Part shown: piece by piece, positions 1 through 12,200 of the stretch
Layout: each line of letters begins with the position of its first letter
Position numbering within the stretch: the stretch's first letter is position 1
DNA from: Tiliqua scincoides
Taxonomy: Eukaryota; Chordata; Lepidosauria; Squamata; Scincidae
Assembly: GCF_035046505.1 (NCBI RefSeq)
Contig: NC_089822.1
Location: 92,223,659-92,287,658 of the forward strand
Direction of reading: 5' to 3'
Length of the DNA stretch: 64,000 nucleotides
The notes under the pieces: model-generated
The model's database searches: none
The model's input: the letters and a program-made list of their open reading frames with translations, nothing else
Told to the model about the DNA's origin: nothing
Made by a program: the position numbers and the translations under genes

Positions 1-74
1 CCGGTCACCAGTCTCAGTTTTGGAATGCACTTTTTGTCCTGGTAAAATTCCTCTTTTCTTACAATATACAGTCA

Positions 75-206
75 GGTTGCACCTTACACAGTGGTTATGT
101 TCTGAAGTCAGCATATAAGGTGAAAATTGCTTATAGATGGGCTCCCATATCTGCTGATTCAGTTATTCATGGATCAGGGTGGGAGGCAGGCACCCATTAA
201 CGTGAT
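75..206. repeat. possible eroded Tigger-like DNA transposon fragment
   Basis: The phrase around 184-206 (cccattaacgt...tttag) recurs at 2941-2958, next to similar 'tatctgtgg/tattcatgg' wording. This suggests two decayed copies of one repeat family. The assignment to a Tigger-like family rests only on resemblance to 'gtatccacgg'-type termini and is weak. Confidence 0.25.
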
Positions 207-209
207 TTA

Positions 210-387
210 GGGCATAATCCTAACCAACTTTCCAACACCAATGTAAGGGCAATGCAGCTCCGAGGTAAGGAACAAACATTCCCTTACCTTGAGGAGGCCT
301 GCGTGACTGCCACCCAACTGCAGGATTCAGCACATGCCCCATTGGCACAGCTAAGTCAGTGTGGGAAAGTTGGTTAGAATTTGGGCC
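210..387. repeat. Harbinger-like MITE, copy 1 (TSD TTA)
   Basis: This 178-bp element has inverted ends (gggcataatcctaacc ... ggttagaatttgggcc) and a direct TTA on both sides (207-209 and 388-390). Eight other copies occur in the window. The 3-bp TWA target duplication is the known habit of PIF/Harbinger transposons. There is no coding capacity, so it is a non-autonomous element. Confidence 0.7.
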
Positions 388-390
388 TTA

Positions 391-638
391 GAGGCTTACC
401 GCAGTGAAAATGGTCTTGCTTACCAGGGTCACTATAAGTATACAGCTTATAGCAACGCTCAGGCTGCCTCCCGGTCCCTTGAAAAAAACTAGACCGAGGT
501 TAACTTCCACTTCCTTTTAACTTCGATCTACTGTTTTTCAAGCAACCAGGCTGCTAGAAAGCTGCCTGAGTGTTGCTATCAATTTTTATGCTTAAAGCAA
601 CCCTGTCAACCAAGACCATTTTTGTTGGGGTAAGCCTC
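391..638. repeat. palindromic DNA transposon remnant flanked by TA
   Basis: The two halves are inverted copies over roughly 90 bp each. The left arm begins gaggcttacc, then aaaatggtcttg and tatagcaac. The right arm reads these in reverse complement and ends ggtaagcctc. TA occurs directly outside both ends, which would fit a Tc1/mariner-type duplication, although a simple foldback MITE is equally possible. A hAT element is inserted at its right edge. Confidence 0.55.
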
Positions 639-643
639 TAAAG

Positions 644-987
644 CAGGGATGTCAAACTCATTTCATACAGCAGGCCAAATATAATTCATGATACCTGCTG
701 AGGGTCAGAAGTGATGATGTCATTTGGCAGGAAGTGATGTCAATAAACAGGTCAAAACCAGAAATAAGCATACTGTTCTTATGTAGAAACGCATTAGCTG
801 CAACTGACAGAAGAGAAAACACAAAAATCTTGATCATATTTCAAGATATGGGGAAGCCCAATTATCATGTGGGCCACCCTTTCAGCAGTGAGACCTCAGC
901 ATTGCTCAGCAGCTGAGAGTCCAAGAGCCAGATTAAAAGCTCCTGCGAGCCGCATCCGGCCCCCGGGCCTTATGTTTGATACCCCTG
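644..987. mobile_element. non-autonomous hAT element (TSD CTCTAAAG)
   Basis: The termini are inverted (cagggatgtcaaactc ... tgtttgatacccctg) and the flanking 8-bp duplication CTCTAAAG at 636-643 and 988-995 is perfect. The inner text includes two 'gaagtgatgtca'-like blocks but no transposase reading frame. Its left duplication overlaps the end of the palindromic element before it. Confidence 0.82.
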
Positions 988-1030
988 CTCTAAAGCATGC
1001 TAAAGGGCAAGCTGGGGGTGGGGGCATGGA

Positions 1031-1139
1031 GACAGGCATCCCCCGTATCCACGGTTTCTGTATCTGTGGGGGGGGGGGTCAATGGAATGGATCCTTGGCA
1101 GATATGGGGGCACAACTGTACAATCAAAATTACCCCTGA
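1031..1139. repeat. possible Tigger-like terminal fragment
   Basis: The run 'acaggcatcccccgtatcc' followed by 'tatctgtgggg' and 'ggatcc' resembles the ends of pogo/Tigger-type elements of amniotes. A G-only run of about 11 bases sits inside it. No second terminus was found. Confidence 0.35.
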
Positions 1140-1999
1140 AATTAAAGCTGAAAAGTGTTTACTGTTGCTTTAAAAACTCACAAAATAAGGGACAAACAGG
1201 AGCTAAGATGTCTGAGGGAACAGCAGATTCATTCTCCCATTTCACACTCACTGCATATACGCACTGAGTGGAATGGAAGATTGAATTGATTGCACTGTTT
1301 CAACAGTTTTTCTCTCTCTCCCTCCAAGCGTGTATACTGTATTTGAATTCTTGCAAGTAAAACGTGCATATGATGAAACCTGACTGTAGATCTAAAGTAC
1401 TAATCCTAACAACATAACAATGTAACAGCTAAATATTTAAAAGACGGCAATATTTGCTTACAGACAAATTCCACAGCTGCAATAGTAAAATCACCTTAAA
1501 AACTACCCAAATATATTGGTACATTCGTTGTCATGGGCCAGCACCCACTTAGGAAGATGCATGGAGTGGTTTCTTAAGTAGGTAGGAACACCCACAAAGT
1601 ATAGAGAAAAAGAGAAGGGGAAAAGCACATAGGCCTCAAGGCTAAGTAATTGAAGAGACAGGAGTAAGTGTTACTGATCTTGCATTGGCATTTACTGTTG
1701 TATTTTCCCTGAACCACTGAAATATGACTTTTGTCTAACTTGGTATTTCTTCCCATTTTCTCTCAAGACACTGAGGCAAATAAAGGTTGTGAAACCATTT
1801 ACTCAGGTCCATTATTACAACTCCCTTCATCAGTAAGGACCTTATGACCCTTTGCAAGCCCTTGATGCAACTGTCCACATTTATACCGTTGCCATTTTCA
1901 CAGGTAAAGCTGAAATCCATTTTTGGCATTTCACAGATTGTCGTATGTAAATCTTAGAAAAAAGTTACAATGACTAGAATATATATCCTCTACATGGGG
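1140..1999. other. TMEM38B intron 1 sequence, no feature seen
   Basis: AT-rich sequence without a recognisable gene, RNA or repeat boundary. Short open frames on the minus strand (1574-1929) show no similarity that I recognise. Confidence 0.4.
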
Positions 2000-2620
2000 C
2001 TGCCCTTGAAGATGGTTTGGAAGCTGCAATTAGTGAAGAATGCAGCGGCCCTGGTGGTTACTGAAGCTAGGTGGTTTCATTCTGTTGGACCACTGCTTTG
2101 ATGACTGCACTGGCTGCACATTCACTTCCAGGCCCAATTCAAAGTGCTGGTTTTGACCTTTAAAGACCTTCACAGTGTGGGACCGGTTATCTGAGGGATC
2201 GATCTCCTTCTCCCATATTTTCCTGCCCACCCTCTTAGGTCATCTAGCTCTGCTGCGAGTGCGGTCTTTTTCCAAGTTAGGGGGATGGCAGCACAGGGGC
2301 AAGCCTTCTCAGTACTGGCATCACACTTATGGAACTCCTTACTGGGAGAATTAAGATCTACCCCCTCCCTCATGGTGTTTTGGCACAGGCTCAAAAGCTT
2401 TTTGTTTCGTTTGGCATTTGAGTTGTCTGCCTCTATAGCAGTTCCTTGAATGTTAATAGCTTTTCCCTCCTTCAATTGGTTTTCATTTCTTTCATTAATT
2501 CATTGTTTTTATAAATTGTATTTATTTAATTTTTTTCTATAAATTGTAAGGAACCTTAGGCATCTCTCCTAAGGTGGAATGAATGAATGAATATTAATTA
2601 ATTTAATTAATTAATTAAAT
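2000..2620 (+). mobile_element. L2-like LINE 3' fragment
   Basis: The plus strand reads as the decayed C-terminus of an L2-type LINE protein: an 'FKVL-LTFK' segment near 2135-2165, then 'AFSVLASHLWNSL' near 2305-2340, then a 'SLMVF--RLKSFLF' tail. It is followed by an AT-rich 3' end and (gaat)n/(attaa)n at 2575-2620. It is 5'-truncated with several frame breaks. It could be an L2 relative rather than L2 itself. Confidence 0.6.
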
Positions 2621-2870
2621 CCTGTTTGAAAGGGACCCTTCCTTCCCCATTAGAACATTCTTAAGTGTAATACCTCTACACAAAATGAGGACTCTTAAGA
2701 CCACTTATGGAAAAAATGCCTCCTCATCCTTAACTATAGTAGCCCATGGCTCTTCCAGACAAGAGGTATGTTTTGGAAAGACCATGGATGTGGGGGCGGG
2801 GTGGAGGGGTGGGACAAATCCAGTAAAATAAATCCCATGCCCAGCTAGATCTAAAGTTCATGAAATACAG

Positions 2871-3010
2871 GCATTTCCCCATATTCATGGACCTAGTATC
2901 TGTGGATCTGGTTCTCCACAGTTCTCTGCAGCCTCCCACACCCATTAACGTAGTTTAGATGCCTACCCTGTGAATGTTTCTTTCTTTTACAGGACACTAT
3001 AAGCATGCAA
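2871..3010. repeat. possible Tigger-like fragment, second copy
   Basis: Starts 'acaggcatttccccatat' and carries 'tatctgtggatctgg' and 'cccattaacgt', the last shared with 184-206. No matching far terminus was seen. Confidence 0.3.
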
Positions 3011-3634
3011 GCTTACTAGCGCAATGTGTAGGTAGGTTGCAGGCAGACTGAATGCTTGAAGAGATTGAATCAAACTTTTAACAGGAAGTGGGAAGTATTA
3101 TGCCAAGTACAAAACCATCACTCTGTCAAATGAAAAGTTTAAACTTTCAGATGCTACTGATTGTGGCGAAAGGGAAACCATATTGATAATCAGGATTCAT
3201 ATTGGTCCAAGTTCCATTCACAGCCCTGACAGGGATCCTATCATGTTATAATAATGTATACAGGACTACGCTCATTTGAACAAGACAATCTCAGCTACCA
3301 GCTTTTTCCAAAAAAGAAATCCTAGTACTGTAAACATTGTATTATTCTAAAATTAGGAAGTGTTACATATTGGTTTCATGAATATGCAAACAAGAAAGCA
3401 GGGCAAATGACAACTGAAATCCTAGTGGAACAGATATACCACAGGAAAAGGAATGATTTCTAGCAATTTCAGTAATCCCGAAGACATTAGTAGTAGTTGC
3501 TAAATAACCATTAATGTCCTCTTAATAACCTTTCAACATTCATAGCAAAGACGAATGTTAACAGTCAAATATAATCAGCAAAATAAGTTCCAGTTATAGT
3601 TGTAGGTAAGCAACTTGAGAAGCTGGTCAAAAAA
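3011..3634. other. intronic, no feature seen
   Basis: No gene, RNA or repeat boundary recognised. Confidence 0.35.
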
Positions 3635-3681
3635 AGACCCACCTATCTAGTGGGTCCCGACCCACAGTGTGAGAAACACTG
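3635..3681. repeat. 3' end fragment of hAT family A
   Basis: The text 'ctagtgggtcccgaccc' followed by 'gagaaacactg' is the right terminus of the hAT family seen whole at 26837-27196. The rest of the element is missing. Confidence 0.6.
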
Positions 3682-4159
3682 ATATAGATATAGTTTTTGC
3701 AAAAGCCATATTAACAGTTATGTCCTGGTCATCAATATCTAACTACTGAATGAGCTTTAATATTTGTTTTGCACAACAGTTCAGATGTCAGTGCCGAGGG
3801 TAAGATTATTGCTGCTCACATATAACCCATCGACATTCCTTCCAGCATTAAAAGTTGCACTTAATTAAACTTAATTGTGTACTTGACAAGGTTAACAAGG
3901 GAGATAATGATCTGGATGAGCTATAGGGTTTCTTTAATGAGGAGACTGGAGTGCAAGAGTGCTGTTATAACCAAATGCCATATATTGCAAGTACCTATTC
4001 AGAAGGGTTTGTTAAAAGGTCAGGAGATGGGCACACATTTCATAAATGTGAATTCCACTATGAAATGAAACATTAGGTGTTGTTTTTGACTTTGCATAAG
4101 TGGTTAAAAGCCTGAACGCAACACCATTCCTTTCTCTCACAGTTGTGAAGAATATAGAA

Positions 4160-4531
4160 CAGTGGTTCTCACACACTTAGCACCAGGACCCACTTTTTAG
4201 AGTGAGAATCTGTCAGGATCCACCAGACGTGATGTCATGACCGGAAGTGACATTATCAAACAGGAAAATTTTGAACAATCCTAGGCTGTAATCCTAACCA
4301 CACCTACTGAGGAGTAAGTCCCATTTACTATCATTGTTAAAAGAATATACATAGTAGTCTGTTAAAAGTACAGGTCTGTAACATTTCCCCAAATGCAGTC
4401 ACATACCATCTAATATATTAATAGATGGTATTAATTAATAGATATATTAAGTCTAATACATTAAAAATTAAATATTGAAATAAATGGGGACCCATCTGAA
4501 ATTGGCTTGGGACCCACCTTGAGAAACACAG
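4160..4531. mobile_element. non-autonomous hAT family A (TSD ATATAGAA)
   Basis: Begins cagtggttctcac and ends gagaaacacag, with a perfect 8-bp duplication ATATAGAA at 4152-4159 and 4532-4539. The body shares 'accggaagtgacatt', 'taaaagaatatacatag' and 'aaagtacaggtctg' with four other copies. An extra AT-rich expansion lies at about 4410-4465. Confidence 0.85.
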
Positions 4532-5034
4532 ATATAGAAGGTATGCTCTTCTGCAGTCCCCACCCTGATTTAGAGAGATCATCTACTGTAGAAGAGCATG
4601 GAAAAGTTGCAGAATAGATTCTGCCCAAAATTCAAGCCTATTGCAAGTGTGTTTTGCTAGTTTGATAAAATTTAGTTGGACATTCCCATAAGATGCCAGC
4701 ATTTTCATTTTAAACCATTTATTGAACTAAGTTGGGTATGATCTCACAACTCTGTTTATCATATAAAGCAGCCCAAGTTCCGATCAGTAACTTGCTTCAG
4801 TGTTCATTTGTAACTAAAGAAGAAGAGATACTTCATTTCTGCACATGACGCGCTTCAACATATACTGACGTGTGTCATGCTGCAACTTACATACAAGCAT
4901 GTGTGTCTTAGGGGCTTACTGCTTGTGTGCAATTTACTACATGTTTTCACGCAAGGCACAATATGGTGTACATTTTCATGAACCATGTGTTTACATGCAG
5001 TGCATGTCTGACTTGTAGCAGCACACTTATTTAA

Positions 5035-5460
5035 TCAGAAAGATTTATATCCTGCCCCATTCTCAAGGGGACTCAAGATAGCTTACAACCTATTTAAAAA
5101 CACAATAAAGCATTACAGTGTTTTTATTTGTGTTTAAGAGAAAAGCAAGAAACAAGACATAATCTGGAAGAGCCTGAGCAAATAGGCAGGTTTTCAGAGA
5201 GCAAAAAAAAAAAACAGATTGGGGGAAAAATGAAATTCCCATGGGAACAAAGTTCAATCGAGAGAGTGCCATCACAGAGAAAGCCCTCTTATGAGTTCCC
5301 TCCAATATTCTGTCAGACAAGCGTGGGGTGCACAGAAGAGCCCTATTGGCAGGCCTTAGGATACAGGCAGATTCATATGGGAAAAAGTGATCCTTCAGGA
5401 ACTCTGGTCCCAAGGTCTTTGAATTTCCTCATGGCCATGGTGACTAGTAGCAAACCGCAT
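5035..5460 (-). mobile_element. L2-like LINE fragment
   Basis: Starts with 'agatttatatcctgccc ... ggactcaagatagcttaca', the reverse complement of the zero-fold 3' text typical of L2-like LINEs in lizards. It continues into 'ggtcccaaggtctttga' wording that I associate with the same elements. It is decayed and the open frames in it are chance. The family name is an inference. Confidence 0.42.
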
Positions 5461-7714
5461 AGTTCTGAGGTACAAATGTACCCCAGGGCCTCTGCAGCGT
5501 CAGTCTGTTTCTTTCTGTACAAAACCAACACAGCAACTTATTTATGAAAAAAGAAAGTCCAAAAGTTCAAGCCAAAAATGAGAACATTTGCTTTAGTCCT
5601 GTGTCAGCCAAGTAACAAATGTTTGCTATCTCCATAAGCTGCCATTTTATTTGACTTTTGCCATTTATACCACAGGTGGGATGAACTACCTTCAGTGCTT
5701 AATGCATCACTAATTTGTACATTCTCTTGTCATTTGTGCTTATCCTGCAAGACATCTCTCACAATGATTAGCATGAAAGTATGCAGTGTGTCTACTAACT
5801 AATGCCAAATCATCTTCACATATGCTGAATAAGTGGTGAAGGTCATTAAGGTTATAACTACACATTGTGTACAACTTTGTGTAATGATGCTGCCTCTTTT
5901 TTAAAAACAGTTGGGGAGATTTTGAGCAGAGATGTGGTAGATGTGTGGGGATGTGTGTGCATGCTTAAACCTTTCTGTCGCTAGTTGCTCCACTGCAAAT
6001 TACCTCAGCAATGTCCCCTCAACCCCAACATGCAGACAAATATACCTTTTGAGGGGATGTCACGTGAAAATATGATTTAAAGGAGAAGAGCAGAGGATTG
6101 AGATTGAATTAAGCACATATGTCCCTACTGTTTCTGTACTCAAAATTCACCTGTCAGTTTGTTGTTCATTCAAAACAAATAGCATTGGGGTTTTGCCATA
6201 AAATGTAGATAGCACCTAAAAAATGGGCCTTACAATAGAATACAGTTACTTCAGAAAGTGTTCTTAAGACAAAGGAATTTTCTATTATATTTCCACCCTT
6301 TTAGAGTTTGGTGGGGAGGATATACCCAGGAGTTTAACAAGTTTTATATAATTATATTTATCAGAACCACTGAACAGCCAAATCATCCAAAGCTTTCAGA
6401 AATAAAAATATCCTAACTGAACAATAAGAGAGAACAGATTTGTTGGTGAGCTTCCCTGGGAAAGGAACTCTACATACTGAATGCCGTGTGATTGAAGCAG
6501 GTGATCCTCACTTCAGATGGCTTTGGTACTCATGGCCAAACTACACAGTTACTTAATGGACGAATTGGGGGGGGGGAGAATGGGTGCCTGTTAAAGCTGA
6601 AATCATTTATGACAACACGGATGCAAGTACTATGCACAACATGACTAGATTTTAAAGAAACAGGCAGTGTTAAAATGTGTTAACTCGAGGGTATGTTAAG
6701 CCCATCATTAAGAGACAGACTGAAAGAGATACTGTCCCATTTTTGTCAGAATATAGCCACAGGGGCCTTGATCCAGGTTAGGCCTGCAATGAGTGGAAGG
6801 GTGGGGTAAATACTCCCCCCATGCTGTTTTCTCCATTGAAAATCACTCCTTGAAGCACAAATGTGCAGGAAAAGTCCAGGGAGGCGGGAGCAACAGTGAC
6901 TTCAGGAAGGAAAACAGTAGATTCCCATTCATCCCCCCCTCTCTCTCTGACCCACAGTCCCGAACTGGATCAGCCCTCCCCTTGTTGCTTTTACAAAAGA
7001 GGCACGTCCTGTTTTAAGCCTGCCTCAATGATGGACATGATGAAACATGCAGTTTGGCCCAGAGAGCAGTGTTATGGAGTAACCCAAGCACAATGGGGAC
7101 CTTGAATGGCAGAAGACTGTCCCCAAGGACCCAAGCCATTTACAGTGTTAAAGGCAAAAATCAACAGCTAAAATAAAACCTAGAAACTCGCTTCAAATAA
7201 GCAACGCTCTTTCAACAAATGTGTAATGTGTGCGTTCCCTGCAGTAAGCACTGTTTAACAAGATAATACTATTCGAACAATCTTTCACCTAGTTAATCAC
7301 CTAGTTTAATGTACATATAGTTACCAGGGGAGCACATACCCCCTTGGATCAAATCTGCAAGTAGCAGAAACCTCAAGACTTGCAGAAGAACAACAAAAGC
7401 GGTTAAGACAAACTCTTCTGAGTTTCCAGAGAACAAAATATCATAACTATCCTTTAGCAATACAGATTAACACCTTATGTTTTCCCAAGTCCAGAATCCA
7501 AAGCATACTTTGGCTTGTATTTGGCCCAAAGGAGCACTGGACTTGTATTTCAGTCACAGACCCTCATTCTGCTTGAATCAACACTTTTCAAAAGCAATGA
7601 CAAGGCAAAGGGTGGGGTGTACATCTGCTGTTCAGTCAAATCTCACTGAGCATGCCAGAAGTAGCTCTAGTTTCAGATCCCAACCTAAATATATTACTGG
7701 GTTTGTTATACAAG
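5461..7714. other. TMEM38B intron 1 sequence, no feature seen
   Basis: About 2.2 kb of AT-rich sequence with one G-only run near 6567. No exon, RNA gene or repeat boundary was recognised. Confidence 0.4.
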
Positions 7715-7774
7715 CACAGCTGGACTAGATGGGCCTATGGCCTGATCCATTGGGGCTGTTCTTATGTTCTTATG
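7715..7774 (+). mobile_element. CR1 LINE 3' end fragment
   Basis: The phrase 'ggactagatgggcctatgg' followed by the duplicated octamer 'tgttcttatgttcttatg' is the plus-strand 3' terminus of CR1, the mirror of the ends at 9210, 17396 and 22696. Confidence 0.65.
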
Positions 7775-7807
7775 CTGTATATTCTATGGAAGAGTTATTG
7801 TCTCTTA

Positions 7808-7983
7808 GGGCCCAATCCTATCCAACTTTCCAACACCAATGCAGCCACAGTGCAGCCCCAAGGCTGCAAATGTTCCCTTACCTTGAGGTGACCTCTGTGA
7901 CTGCCCCCTCCCTTTGCAGGATGCAGCACATGCCCCTTTGGCACCAATCCATCAGTGCTGGAAATCTGGATAGGACTGGGCCC
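7808..7983. repeat. Harbinger-like MITE, copy 2 (TSD TTA)
   Basis: Begins gggcccaatcctatcc and ends ggataggactgggccc, with TTA directly on both sides (7805-7807, 7984-7986). The internal text 'ttcccttaccttgagg' is shared with the other copies. Non-coding. Confidence 0.75.
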
Positions 7984-7986
7984 TTA

Positions 7987-8768
7987 AATAGATAAAACAA
8001 CTGTTATGGGGGGGGGGGGGAATACAGCATGTAGCAATGACATGAGACCTCTCTCTCCATTAGCAACTGTGCTTGCTACAACTTTATAGCTATATAACCT
8101 TCCTGCATGTCAACACTTGCAGACATGCTCCTGCCTTTACACACTATAGGCTGCCCAGTGACCCCATCACAAATCATCACTCACAATTCCAGGCTTTGCT
8201 GGTGCCAGTGGGGCGAGGCAGATAATTACCAGCTCCCTAAATATTCTCCATCAGATCTTCTAGCTGTGCCTGGGCTTCAGCCCATCATGGCAGGGAACAG
8301 GGGGTCACGAAAGGTTCAGAGTTTCACTGACAGGTGTGCGTGGAAGGCACAAGAGGAGAGCAGCCAGAAATAAAAGCATGAGACAGTTTTAAGTGAGGCA
8401 AAACTAGTTTTAGACGGAAGCTGGTCAGACACTCATCCCCTATCTTTCTATTCGTACTGAGGGCCAACACGCACAAGGGACACACGTCTCTTTACTGAGC
8501 ACCAATATTTGACCCATGGATTCCTTCTTTCCTTCCCCCATGATGTTGCTTCATCCATCTAGAACAGGCAAACGTGTAACCTGTCCATATCATACAAGGC
8601 ATCAAGTGATCCAGTACTCATCTCTTAAACCTACCCTAAAACCATCTGCAGACAAAATCATTTTTGCCATTAGCAATGTGAAATTCTTCAAAAGAAGAAC
8701 GTTAACTGGCCACTCCACATGCACAAATGAGAGAACATGTCCTACAAACAAGTCTCTTGGTAGATGTT
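7987..8768. other. intronic, no feature seen
   Basis: Contains one poly-G run near 8007-8020. No gene or recognised repeat. Confidence 0.35.
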
Positions 8769-9030
8769 ACATAAGAGCAGCCCTCCTGGATCAGACCCAG
8801 GGTCCAACTAGTTCAACTTTTCAGTTCTAACAGCGAGCAGCCAAATGCCTCCAAAAACTCACAGAGAGAGCATAAAATGTTCTCAATGCCTGGTACTCCA
8901 AATATACTGCCTCAGAATATGGATGTTCTATGTTCTCTGCTTGCCACTAGAAGTTGATAAACCTCCTCTCCATAAATTTATTAATCCTTCTTAAAAGCAG
9001 TGTCAGTGAATGGCCAATCATTAATATCTT
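8769..9030 (-). mobile_element. old CR1/L3-type LINE 3' fragment
   Basis: The stretch 'acataagagcagccctcctg ... cagacccagggtccaactag' and, further on, 'cctcctctccataaattta' read as a diverged CR1 3' end in reverse. It is much more decayed than the neighbouring 9210 copy. Confidence 0.5.
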
Positions 9031-9209
9031 GTAGTCAATTCTGACTGGTAACTGCACATTATGTGAAATACTATAAAGCCCGAGTATGCCAATATGGGTG
9101 ACCCTAATTTCAAGGAGGCTGAGGCTTCCATGGGGTACCAAACAGGAGCAAGAACCAGCACTTGGGAGAAGAGCTGCCAACATTTTATTTTAAAAAGAGA
9201 AGAAAATGT

Positions 9210-12200
9210 TCATAAGAACATAAGAACAGCCCCACTGGATCAGGCCATAGGCCCATCTAGTCCAGCTTCCTGTATCTCACAGCGGCCCACCAAATGCCCC
9301 AGGGAGCACACCAGATAACAAGAGACCTCATCCTGGTGCCCTCCCCTACATCTGGCATTCTGACTTAACCCATTTCTAAAATCAGGAGGTTGCGCATACA
9401 CATCATGGCTTGTACCCCATAATGAATTTTTCCTCCAGAAACTTGTCCAATCCCCTTTTAAAGGCGTCTGGGCTAGACGCCAGCACCACATCCTGTGGCA
9501 AGGAGTTCCACAGTCCGACCACACGCTGAGTAAAGAAATATTTTCTTTTGTCTGTCCTAACCCGCCCAACACTCAATTTGAGTGGATGTCCCCTGGTTCT
9601 GGTATTATGTGAGAGTGTAAAGAGCATCTCCCTATCCACTCTGTCCATTCCCTGCATAATTTTGTATGTCTCAATCATGTCCCCCCTCAAGCGTCTCTTT
9701 TCTAGGCTGAAGAGGCCCAAACGCCGTAGCCTTTCCTCATAAGGAAGGTGCCCCAGTCCCGTAATCATCTTAGTCGCTCTCTTTTGCACTTTTTCCATTT
9801 CCACTATGTCTTTTTTGAGATGCGGCAACCAGAACTGGACACAATACTCTAGGTGTGGCCTTACCATAGATTTGTACAACGGCATTATAATACTAGCCGT
9901 TTTGTTCTCAATACCCTTCCTAATGATCCCAAGCATAGAATTGGCCTTCTTCACTGCCGCCGCACATTGGGTCGACACTTTCATCAACCCGTCCACCACC
10001 ACCCCAAGATCTCTCTCCTGATCTGTCACAGACAGCTCAGAACCCATCAGCCTATTATCTAAAGTTTTGATTTTTTGCCCCAATGTGCATGACTTTACAC
10101 TTACTGACATTGAAGCGCATCTGCCATTTTGCTGCCCATTCTGCCCAGTCTGGAGAGATCCTTCTGGAGCTCCTCACAATCACTTCTGGTCTTCACCACT
10201 CGGAAAAGTTTGGTGTCGTCTGCAAACTTAGCCACTTCACTGCTCAACCCTGTCTCCAGGTCATTTATGAAGAGGTTGAAAAGCACCGGTCCCAGGACAG
10301 ATCCTTGGGGCACACCGCTTTTCACCTCTCTCCATTGTGAAAATTGCCCATTGACACCCACTCTCTGCTTCCTGGCCTCCAACCAGTTCTCAATCCACGA
10401 GAGGACCTGTCCTCTTAATTCCCTGACTGTGGAGTTTTTTCAGTAGCCTTTGGTGAGGGACCGTGTCAAACGCCTTCTGAAAGTCCAGATATATAATGTC
10501 CACGGGTTCTCCAGCATCCACATGCCTGCTGACCTTTTCAAAGAATTCTATAAGGTTCGTGAGGCAAGACTTACCCTTACAGAAGCCATGCTGACTCTCC
10601 CTCAGCAAGGCCTGTTCGTCTATGTGTTTTGAGATCCTATCTTTGATGAGGCATTCCACCATCTTACCCGGTATGGATGTTAGGCTGACCGGCCTATAGT
10701 TTCCCGGGTCCCCCCTCTTTCCCTTTTTAAAAATAGGCATGACATTTGCTATCCTCCAATCTTCTGGCACCGTGGCCGTTTTGAGGGACAAGTTGCATAC
10801 CTTAGTCAAGAGATCTGCAACTTCATACTTCAATTCCTTAATAACCCTTGGGTGGATGCCATCAGGGCCCAGTGACTTATTGATCTTTAATTTATCAATG
10901 AGGTCTGAAACATCTTCTCTTTTTACCTCTATCTGACTTAACTCCTCGGTCAGGAGGGGCCATTCGGGCAGCGGTATCTGCCCGAGGTCTTCTGCCGTGA
11001 AGACAGATGCAAAGAACTCATTTAATTTCTCTGCCATCTCTAAGTCTCATTTTATCTCCCCTTTCCCTCCCTCACCATCCAGAGGGCCAACCGCTTCTCT
11101 GGCGGGTTTCCTGCTTCTAACATATTTGAAGAAGCTTTTATTATTCCCCTTAATGTTGCTGGCCATGCGTTCCTCATAGTCTCTCTTGGCCTCCCATATC
11201 ACCTTCTTACATTTCTTTTGCCACAGTTTATGTTCCTTTTTATTCTCCTCATTAGGGCAAGACGTCCATTTACAGAAGGAAGCTTCCTTGCCCTTCACAG
11301 CCTCTCTAATTTGGCTGGTTAGCCATGCGGGCACCCTCCTGGATTTAGTGGAACCCTTCTTTCTTTGCGGTATACACCTCTGCTGGGCCTCTATTACTGT
11401 TGTTTTAAGCAGCCTCCATGCACTCTGGAGAGATTGGACTCTTTTTACCCTCCCTTTCAACCTCCTTCTAACCAGCCTCCTCATTTGAGGGAAGTCCGCC
11501 CGTCGGAAGTCAAGGGTTTTTGTTAGAGATTTGCCTGGTATTCTTCCCCCAACGTGCACGTCAAAACGGATCGCAGCATGATCACTGTTCCCCAATGTCT
11601 CAGTAATGTTTACATCTCTAACCAGGTCCTGCATACCGCACAATATTAAATCCAGAGTCACCTGTCCTCTGGTGGGCTCCGTGACTAGCTGATCTAAGCC
11701 ACAGTCATTTAGCACGTCAAGAAATCCGGTTTCCTTATCGTGACCAGAACACAAATTGACCCAGTCAATAAGAGGATAATTGAAGTCCCCCATGATTACA
11801 ACCCTGTCCCTCCTTATCACCTCCCTGATCTGTTTCCTCATTTCAAGGTCCCCATCAGATTTCTGGTCTGGAGGACGATAGCACGCCCCCAGTATTACAT
11901 CGCTGCACAAGCCTGGTAATTTAACCCACAGAGATTCTACGGTGGAGTCGGACCCACCTTCAATCTCTACTTTGCTGGATTCTATCCCTTCCTTAACATA
12001 AAGGGCCACCCCACCTCCAACACGCCCCTGCCTGTCCCTCCTGTAGAGTTTATAGCCCGGGATTGCGGTATCCCACTGATTCTCCGCATTCCACCAGGTT
12101 TCCGTTATGCCCACTATGTCAATATTTTCCCTTGTCACCAGACATTCCAGTTCTCCCACCTTTGCTCGTAGACTTCGGGCATTCGCATAAAAGCATTTAT

